Shown here one piece after another: positions 1 to 4,514 of a stretch of 7,699 bases of DNA (position 1 is its first letter; each line of letters opens with the position of its first letter). The position numbers and the translations under genes are program-made. Where the stretch lies: positions 1 to 7,699 of the forward strand of contig JAJYBX010000081.1 in NCBI GenBank assembly GCA_021778785.1, given 5' to 3'. Origin of the DNA: Acidobacteriota bacterium. GTDB lineage: Bacteria > Acidobacteriota > Holophagae > Holophagales > Holophagaceae. The notes beneath the pieces are model-generated. The model saw only the letters and a list, made by a program, of their open reading frames with translations. It was not told where the DNA came from and ran no database searches.

Positions 1-1
1 G

Positions 2-46
2 GCCCCCACCCAGGATGGAATGCGACCCTGCCTGCTGGCAGAGTAG
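2..46 (+). CDS. Possible 3' end of gatC (partial, runs off the left edge)
   Basis: An open frame enters from the left edge and ends at a TAG at 44-46, 18 bp before the gatA start. The visible residues are APTQDGMRPCLLAE. GatC proteins commonly end with an Ala-Pro...Asp-Gly stretch followed by a short hydrophobic tail, and gatC often lies directly upstream of gatA, so this may be the end of the small subunit that stabilises GatA on GatB. Only 14 codons are visible and no diagnostic motif is included, so the identification rests mostly on position. The alternative is an unrelated upstream gene or chance open sequence. Confidence 0.4.
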   Translation, partial: APTQDGMRPCLLAE

Positions 47-64
47 AAGGTTCGGGGAGACGGA

Positions 65-1525
65 ATGGCCTTGGGCACGGCGATGGATTGGCGCGGCAGA
101 CTGGATGCTGGCGACCTCTCAGCCGAATTCCTGGTCCGGCAGGCGCTGGAGCGGATCCAGGTCCGGGACGGCCTGCTCAACGCCGTGTTGGCCACCGATA
201 CCCCACGGAGCCTGGATCTGGCGCGGGAGGCGGACCGGCGGCTCCGGAATGGCGAACGGACCCCCGTCCTCGGCCTGCCGGTGGTCCTCAAGGACAACCT
301 CGCCTGGGCCGGTGTGCCGGCCACATCCGGCTCCAGGGCGCTGAAAGGTTATTCGGCGCCCTACGATGCCACCGTCGTGTCCCGCCTCCTGACCGCAGGT
401 GCCATCCCCGTCGCCAAGGCGAACATGGACGAGTTCGCCATGGGCTCCAGCGGCGAATACAGCGCCTTCGGCCCCACCCTCAATCCCTGGGACCGCACGC
501 GGGTGCCCGGTGGCAGCAGCTCCGGCCCCATCGTCGCCGTGGCCGCCGGCTACGCCCCCCTGGCCCTCGGCAGCGACACGGGGGGATCGGTCCGCCTGCC
601 CGCCAGCTTCTGCAACGTCACCGCACTCCGCCCCACCTATGGGGTCCTGAGCCGGTACGGGCTCACGGCCATGGCCTCCAGCCTGGACCAGGTGGGCCCT
701 GTGGGGGCCTCCGCCGCGGACGTGGCGGCTGCCCTCCAGGTGATGGCCGGCCGCGACCCCATGGACAGCACCTCCCTGGATCTGCCCCGGACCGGGGACC
801 TCTTCCCACTCCGTCCCGCCGAACTCAAGGGGAAGCGGATCGGCCTGCCCGCCGAGTACTGGGACCCGGGGCTGGATCCCGCCGTGCGGACCGTCCTCGA
901 CGCCTCGCTGGATCAACTCACCGCCCTCGGGGCCGAGCTGGTGGAGGTCTCCCTCCCCCACACCCGCTACGCCATCGACACCTACTACCTCGTCTGCACC
1001 AGCGAGGTGTCGAGCAACCTCAGCCGCTTCGACGGCGTGCGCTACGGCTTCCGGGCCCCCGGCGAAGGCCTGGACCTGGCGGAGATGATCTCCGGCACCA
1101 GGGACCGCGGTCTCGGTGAAGAGGCCAAGCGGCGGATCCTGCTCGGGACCTTCTGCCTCTCCAGGGGCTGGTACGAGGCCTTCTACCTCAAGGCCCTCCG
1201 TGCCCGGACCCTCATCGCCCGCGACTTCGAGGCCGCCTTCCAGCGCGTGGACCTCCTCGCCACCCCCGTGAGCCCCACGACCGCCTTCCCCCTGGAAGCC
1301 AAGACCAGCGATCCCCTGTCGATGTATCTTGCGGATGTGTTCACGGTCACCACGTCCCTGGCCGCCCTCCCGTGCCTGTCCATGCCCGCCGGCTTCGCCG
1401 AGGGGCTCCCGGTGGGCCTGCAGCTCATCGGTCCCGCCCTGGAGGATGTGGCCCTCCTCGAGGCGGCCCACGCCTTCCAGCAGGCCACGTCCCACCACCT
1501 GTCGACCCCTCCCCTGCCCTCATAG
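65..1525 (+). CDS. gatA: Asp-tRNA(Asn)/Glu-tRNA(Gln) amidotransferase subunit A
   Basis: This cytoplasmic glutaminase subunit of GatCAB releases ammonia from glutamine, which GatB uses to amidate misacylated Glu-tRNA(Gln) or Asp-tRNA(Asn). At 486 residues it has the usual GatA length. The amidase-signature triad is visible: Lys76 (in VLKDN), cis-Ser151 (in VPGGSSSG) and nucleophile Ser175 (in GSDTGGSVR). The 24- and 99-residue spacings match characterised family members as I recall them. GatA-specific landmarks follow: RPTYGVLSRYGL (189-200), DPLSMYLADVFTV (416-428) and GLPVGLQLIGP (447-457). The signature loop reads SSSGP where SSGGS or SSSGS is usual, so Pro155 is a small oddity. The ATG at 65 is preceded by GGGGAG at 54-59; an ATG at 83 is possible but has a poorer ribosome site. 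It sits between a possible gatC tail and the E2 gene, probably in one transcript. No gatB is visible. Confidence 0.95.
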   Translation: MALGTAMDWRGRLDAGDLSAEFLVRQALERIQVRDGLLNAVLATDTPRSLDLAREADRRLRNGERTPVLGLPVVLKDNLAWAGVPATSGSRALKGYSAPYDATVVSRLLTAGAIPVAKANMDEFAMGSSGEYSAFGPTLNPWDRTRVPGGSSSGPIVAVAAGYAPLALGSDTGGSVRLPASFCNVTALRPTYGVLSRYGLTAMASSLDQVGPVGASAADVAAALQVMAGRDPMDSTSLDLPRTGDLFPLRPAELKGKRIGLPAEYWDPGLDPAVRTVLDASLDQLTALGAELVEVSLPHTRYAIDTYYLVCTSEVSSNLSRFDGVRYGFRAPGEGLDLAEMISGTRDRGLGEEAKRRILLGTFCLSRGWYEAFYLKALRARTLIARDFEAAFQRVDLLATPVSPTTAFPLEAKTSDPLSMYLADVFTVTTSLAALPCLSMPAGFAEGLPVGLQLIGPALEDVALLEAAHAFQQATSHHLSTPPLPS

Positions 1526-1528
1526 GAG
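1524..1528 (+). promoter_or_regulatory. Shine-Dalgarno of the E2 gene, overlapping the gatA stop
   Basis: AGGAG lies 6 nt before the ATG at 1535 and shares its first two bases with the gatA TAG stop (1523-1525). It fixes the E2 start. The arrangement suggests that ribosomes finishing gatA can reinitiate on E2, meaning the two genes are co-transcribed and possibly translationally coupled. The coupling is inference. Confidence 0.75.
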
Positions 1529-1534
1529 CCACCC

Positions 1535-2863
1535 ATGGCCTTTGACGTCATCATGCCCCAGATGGGCGAAAGCATCGCCGAAGCCACCGTGCTGAAGTGG
1601 CACAAGAAGGTCGGTGACACCATCGCCAAGGACGAGACGCTCTACGAGATCAGCACGGACAAGGTGGACGCGGAGATCCCGGCGCCAGCCGCGGGGACCC
1701 TCCTGGAGATCCTCGTGGACGTGAACACCACCGTGCCCGTGGGCGCCGTGGTGGCCCGCATCGGCGACGCCTCCGAGAAGCCGGCGGGCGCCGCAGCGGC
1801 CCCGGCCAAGGCGCTCGCCGCCGCCCCGGCGGCGGCTCCCCTGGCGGCGGCTGTCCACCCCATGGGCGTGGAGGACGACAACAGCCTTGAGGGCCGCCTC
1901 AAGACCAAGAGCAGCCCCCTCGTGCGCGAGATGGCCCGCCAGCACGGTGTGGATCTCGCCCGCGTGTCCGGCACCGGCCAGGCGGGCCGGGTGACCAAGG
2001 AGGACCTGGAGGCCCACCTGGCCAAGGGCGCCACCGCGTCCGCGACCATCGCCCCCGCGCTGCCCGCCGTGCATGATCCCTCCGCGCCCACGCTGGGGCT
2101 CATGCCCGCCCTGGCCGTGGCGCCGGCGCCCGCCGTGCCCGCCTTCGCGGCCGGCGAACGGGTGAAGGTCGAGCCCATGAGCCGCATGCGGAAGATCATC
2201 GCCGACAACATGGTGGCGAGCCGCCGCACTTCGGCCCACGTCTACACGGTCTTCGAGATCGACATGACCCACGTGGCCAAGCTGCGCAACAAGCACAAGA
2301 AGGCCTTCGAGGAACAGTTCGGCACCAAGCTCTCCTTCATGCCCTTCATCATGATGGCGGCCTGCAAGGCGCTCCGCGCCTACCCCGTGGCCAACACCTC
2401 CGTGGACGGCGACAACGTCATCTACAAGCAGGACATCAACCTGGGCATCGCCGTGAGCCTGGACTGGGGCCTGATCGTGCCCGTGGTGAAGAACGCCGAC
2501 ATGATGAACCTGGGCGGCCTGGCCCGCAGCCTGAACGACCTCGCCGAGCGCGCCCGCACCAAACAGCTCAAGCCCGACGAGATCAGCGGCGGCACCTTCA
2601 CCATCACCAACCCCGGCGTCTATGGCGACACCTTCGGCCTGCCCATCATCAACCAGCCCCAGGTGGCCATCCAGGGGGTGGGTGCCATCGTGAAGCGCCC
2701 CGTCGTGGTCACCGGTCCCGATGGCACCGACTTCATCGCCATCCGCCAGATCATGTTCTCCAGCCTCGGCTTCGACCACCGGATCATCGACGGCGCCACC
2801 GGTGATCTGTTCATGGCCTTCGTCAAAAAGGAGCTGGAGAACTCCACTTTCGGGCTGGAATAG
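1535..2863 (+). CDS. 2-oxoacid dehydrogenase complex E2, dihydrolipoamide acyltransferase (SucB-like)
   Basis: This is the core acyltransferase of a 2-oxoacid dehydrogenase complex. It takes an acyl group from E1 on a swinging lipoyl arm and passes it to CoA. Domains in its 442 residues: one lipoyl domain (about 2-78) with lipoyl Lys43 in STDKVDAE; an Ala/Pro linker (about 79-115); an E3/E1-binding domain (about 124-163, from SSPLVREMARQHGVDL to GRVTKEDLEAHL); a second Ala/Pro linker (about 164-207); and the catalytic domain (about 210-442). The latter has GLIVPVVKNAD (312-322), GGTFTITNPGVYG (352-364) and the active-site motif FDHRIIDG with His415 and Asp419. The catalytic domain resembles the succinyltransferase group (INQPQVAI, AIVKRPVVV), but acetyl- or branched-chain specificity cannot be excluded, so no symbol is given. 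No E1 or E3 gene is adjacent. Its final 25 codons are duplicated downstream. Confidence 0.92.
   Translation: MAFDVIMPQMGESIAEATVLKWHKKVGDTIAKDETLYEISTDKVDAEIPAPAAGTLLEILVDVNTTVPVGAVVARIGDASEKPAGAAAAPAKALAAAPAAAPLAAAVHPMGVEDDNSLEGRLKTKSSPLVREMARQHGVDLARVSGTGQAGRVTKEDLEAHLAKGATASATIAPALPAVHDPSAPTLGLMPALAVAPAPAVPAFAAGERVKVEPMSRMRKIIADNMVASRRTSAHVYTVFEIDMTHVAKLRNKHKKAFEEQFGTKLSFMPFIMMAACKALRAYPVANTSVDGDNVIYKQDINLGIAVSLDWGLIVPVVKNADMMNLGGLARSLNDLAERARTKQLKPDEISGGTFTITNPGVYGDTFGLPIINQPQVAIQGVGAIVKRPVVVTGPDGTDFIAIRQIMFSSLGFDHRIIDGATGDLFMAFVKKELENSTFGLE
2785..2863 (+). repeat. Direct repeat copy A: live 3' end of the E2 gene
   Basis: This 79-bp stretch (third base of codon 417, codons 418-442 and the TAG) recurs at 2989-3067, exactly 204 bp downstream and without gaps. 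74 of 79 bases match. The mismatches fall at 2803, 2824, 2827, 2848 and 2860, each a third codon position, and none changes an amino acid. Copy A is the one translated as part of the intact gene. It includes Asp419 of the active-site motif but not His415. Confidence 0.95.
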
Positions 2864-2930
2864 TCGCTGATCCTCCGCGGCTGAGCGCGCGCTTCGCTGG
2901 CGCGCACGCCGCATTTGGCAGCCCCCGATC

Positions 2931-2951
2931 GCGAGCCCCACTGGGGCTCGC
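2931..2951. other. Perfect 9-bp hairpin in the junction segment
   Basis: GCGAGCCCC and GGGGCTCGC pair perfectly across the 3-nt loop ACT. No T-run follows on either strand, so it is not a textbook intrinsic terminator. It could still stall polymerase or protect the E2 mRNA 3' end, since it is the first strong stem after the E2 stop. Confidence 0.6.
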
Positions 2952-2961
2952 TCCCGTTCGG

Positions 2962-2979
2962 CCTCCGGCCTCGCGGAGG
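2962..2979. other. 6-bp hairpin next to a GGGGGGCCCCCC palindrome
   Basis: CCTCCG (2962-2967) and CGGAGG (2974-2979) pair across a 6-nt loop. The right arm is shared with the outer inverted repeat and overlaps the 12-bp palindrome at 2978-2989, which ends exactly where homology to the E2 tail resumes. Confidence 0.5.
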
Positions 2980-2988
2980 GGGGCCCCC

Positions 2989-3067
2989 CATCGACGGCGC
3001 CACCGGCGATCTGTTCATGGCCTTCGTAAAGAAGGAGCTGGAGAACTCCACCTTCGGGCTGGAGTAG
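2989..3067 (+). pseudogene. Direct repeat copy B: orphan duplicate of the E2 3' end
   Basis: This fragment encodes exactly the same peptide as E2 residues 418-442 followed by TAG, but it is detached from any E2 start or catalytic core. It differs from the live end only at 3007, 3028, 3031, 3052 and 3064, all silent. It lies in the same reading frame as E2, since 204 bp is 68 codons, but the E2 TAG and a TGA at 2882-2884 separate them. No plausible start with a ribosome site precedes it, so I do not expect it to be translated. It is best read as a remnant of a former or allelic E2 3' end. Confidence 0.85.
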
Positions 3068-3073
3068 CAGTCA

Positions 3074-3086
3074 CCCGCGAAGCGGG
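3074..3086. other. Small hairpin after the second E2 tail copy
   Basis: CCCGC and GCGGG pair across a GAA loop, 7 bp after the orphan copy's stop codon. With the larger stem at 3090-3121 it makes a two-hairpin array of the kind expected at the end of a gene. This supports the idea that copy B sits in the ancestral E2 3' position. Confidence 0.5.
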
Positions 3087-3089
3087 CTG

Positions 3090-3121
3090 ACGGAGAAGCG
3101 GCCGGAGGGCCGCTTCTCCGT
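3090..3121. terminator. Bidirectional terminator-like hairpin between E2 and dnaB
   Basis: A perfect 14-bp stem (3090-3103 with 3108-3121) closes on the 4-nt loop GGAG. Its right edge touches the dnaB stop codon (TGA on the minus strand, 3122-3124). It lies between two converging genes and can form in either transcript. Neither side has a T-run, so termination would rely on stem strength or the hairpin could instead stabilise mRNA ends. Its position and perfection make a 3'-end role likely. Confidence 0.7.
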
Positions 3122-4498
3122 TCAGGCGTAGCCGCCGGTCTCGCGCACCATCTCCCGGTAGGTGGCGTGCTCACCCTGGAAGTGCAGCTGGATGATGGCC
3201 GTGGGGCCGTTGCGGTGCTTGGCCACGATCAGTTCCGCGGACGGATCGGGGTCCTCGTCGGCGGCGGAGGCGACCATCTTCCGGTGGATGAAGGCGACCA
3301 TGTCGGCGTCCTGCTCGATGGCGCCGGAATCGCGAAGGTCCGAGAGCTGGGGCCGGCCGCCCGTGCGATGCTCCACTTCGCGGTTGAGCTGGGAGAGCAC
3401 CACCACGGGGATGCCGAAATCCTTGGCCATCAGCTTCAGGCCGCGGCTGATCTCGCCGATGCGGACCGCCTCATTCTGCTTGGCGCCGCGGCTGCCCTCG
3501 GGGCTGCTGAGCAGCTGGAGGTAGTCCACGATCACGAACTCGATCCGCCGGTTGCTCTGGCTCCCCTGCTTGAGGACCATGTTCTGGATCTGGGGCACGG
3601 TGATGGAGGCCTGGTCGCAGATGAAGAGCGGCAGGGTCGCCAGCTCATCCCGGGCCTTCAGCAGATCCTGCATGCGGCCCGCAGCGCGGCCCGCCTGGAT
3701 GTCCTTCATGTTGGTCTGGCTGTAGGCGGAGAGAAGCCGCATGAAGACTTCCTCGTGGCTCATCTCCAGGCTGAAGAAGGCCCCGCAGTGGCCATCGCGG
3801 CCGTCCCGACCCATGGCCGAACGGAGGATCCAGTTCAGGGCGAGGGCGGTCTTGCCGATGCCGGGCCGCGCCGCCAGCACGATGAGGTTGCCGGGCTGGA
3901 ACCCCTGGGTCAGTTCGTCGAACCGGGTGAAGCCCACCCGGATGCCCGGGGACAGCCGGCCCTCCAGGCGGTCCTGGAGGCGTTCCATGGCATCGTCCGC
4001 CACCGCCCCGATGGACAACAGACCCCGGGCCTTCGCATCCCCCTGGGCCAGGTGGAAGAGGCTCTGGGCCGTCTGGTCCATCAGCAGCTCCGGCGCCTCC
4101 TCCTCCTCGGCCGCCTGGCGTACGAGTTGGGCCCCCAGGTGGACCAGGCGCCGCAGTTTGGCCTTCCGCCGGATGAGGTCCGCCAGCACCTGGGGGCGGC
4201 CCACGTCCTCGCCGGCCAGGAGTTCCACCAGGCCCGGATAGCCGCCCACCCGGTTCAGGCTGTCGTCCTGGTCGAGGGCATCCTTCAGGGTGAGGGAATT
4301 GACCTCGACCTGGGCTTCGATCAGCCTCCGGAGGGCCCGGAACACCGCCCGGTGGGCCGGGTGGACGAAGTCCTCCTCGGACAGCGTGAAGACCACCTCC
4401 GCGGCCAGCATCTCCGCGCCGGGGGCGCAGCAGGTGGCCAGGAAGGACCGTTCCGCGTCAATGTCCTCCGGAAGCCGTTCCGGGAGCCAGTCGGCCAT
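3122..4498 (-). CDS. dnaB: Replicative DNA helicase DnaB
   Basis: This is the hexameric 5'-3' helicase that unwinds DNA at the replication fork. At 458 residues it has the full family length. The N-terminal primase-interaction domain spans about 10-110 (PEDIDAERSFL, then EDFVHPAHRAVF), followed by a linker and a RecA-like motor domain from about 180. Visible motifs: Walker A AARPGIGKT with Lys216, catalytic Glu245 in FFSLEMS, Walker B VIVDYLQLL with Asp325, SQLNREVEHR (369-378), and RDSGAIEQDAD (389-399). The motor is uninterrupted, so there is no intein, although dnaB is a common intein host. The adjacent cysteines Cys23-Cys24 sit where a hydrophobic helix residue is usual. The gene begins 16 bp after the upstream large gene ends and converges on E2, sharing the intergenic hairpins. 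Confidence 0.95.
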   Translation of the reverse strand: MADWLPERLPEDIDAERSFLATCCAPGAEMLAAEVVFTLSEEDFVHPAHRAVFRALRRLIEAQVEVNSLTLKDALDQDDSLNRVGGYPGLVELLAGEDVGRPQVLADLIRRKAKLRRLVHLGAQLVRQAAEEEEAPELLMDQTAQSLFHLAQGDAKARGLLSIGAVADDAMERLQDRLEGRLSPGIRVGFTRFDELTQGFQPGNLIVLAARPGIGKTALALNWILRSAMGRDGRDGHCGAFFSLEMSHEEVFMRLLSAYSQTNMKDIQAGRAAGRMQDLLKARDELATLPLFICDQASITVPQIQNMVLKQGSQSNRRIEFVIVDYLQLLSSPEGSRGAKQNEAVRIGEISRGLKLMAKDFGIPVVVLSQLNREVEHRTGGRPQLSDLRDSGAIEQDADMVAFIHRKMVASAADEDPDPSAELIVAKHRNGPTAIIQLHFQGEHATYREMVRETGGYA

Positions 4499-4505
4499 CA
4501 GGGCA

Positions 4506-4511
4506 CTCCCT
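4506..4511 (-). promoter_or_regulatory. Shine-Dalgarno of dnaB
   Basis: AGGGAG on the minus strand lies 7 nt before the dnaB ATG, within the 16-bp gap that follows the upstream stop codon. It supports the ATG at 4498. The short gap leaves no room for a separate promoter, so any dnaB promoter must lie inside the upstream gene or before it. Confidence 0.6.
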
Positions 4512-4514
4512 CTC

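Larger units (their letters stand above)
2864..2988. repeat. Hairpin-rich 125-bp segment between the two E2 tail copies, possible small repetitive element
   Basis: This segment separates the live E2 end from its duplicate. It carries an 8-bp inverted repeat near its edges (CCTCCGCG at 2872-2879 and CGCGGAGG at 2972-2979). Inside are consecutive potential hairpins: GCGCGC arms at 2885-2890 and 2900-2905, a perfect 9-bp stem at 2931-2951, and a 6-bp stem at 2962-2979 that competes with the outer repeat. It runs into the 12-bp palindrome GGGGGGCCCCCC at 2978-2989. No transposase or other gene is present. The structure fits a REP/MITE-like non-autonomous element or a displaced 3' flank, but no second copy occurs in this window, so dispersal is inference. 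Confidence 0.5.

Noticed and set aside
119..1498. Long open frame on the minus strand opposite gatA.
   Set aside because: It is a shadow of GC-rich codons in a well-identified gene; its translation is low-complexity Gly/Glu/His-rich and resembles no protein.
1817..1836. Perfect 9-bp inverted repeat inside the E2 gene.
   Set aside because: It arises from Ala codons (GCC, GCG, GCA-type runs) in the Ala/Pro linker; composition explains it.
2861..2884. Stop-codon readthrough linking E2 to the duplicated tail, since both are in the same frame.
   Set aside because: A second stop, TGA at 2882-2884, follows seven codons later, so two readthroughs would be needed; equal frame has a one-in-three chance.
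1520..2941. Long minus-strand open frame opposite the E2 gene.
   Set aside because: It is a shadow frame with a Gly/His/Asp-rich composition; the sense strand encodes a complete E2 with all domains.
2620..3174. Minus-strand open frame carrying two nearly identical peptide segments.
   Set aside because: The repeated peptides are just the antisense reading of the two E2 tail copies; there is no ribosome site or recognisable domain.
3122..4498. Intein or frameshift in dnaB.
   Set aside because: The motor motifs run in order at normal spacing through 458 residues, with no insertion or frame break.
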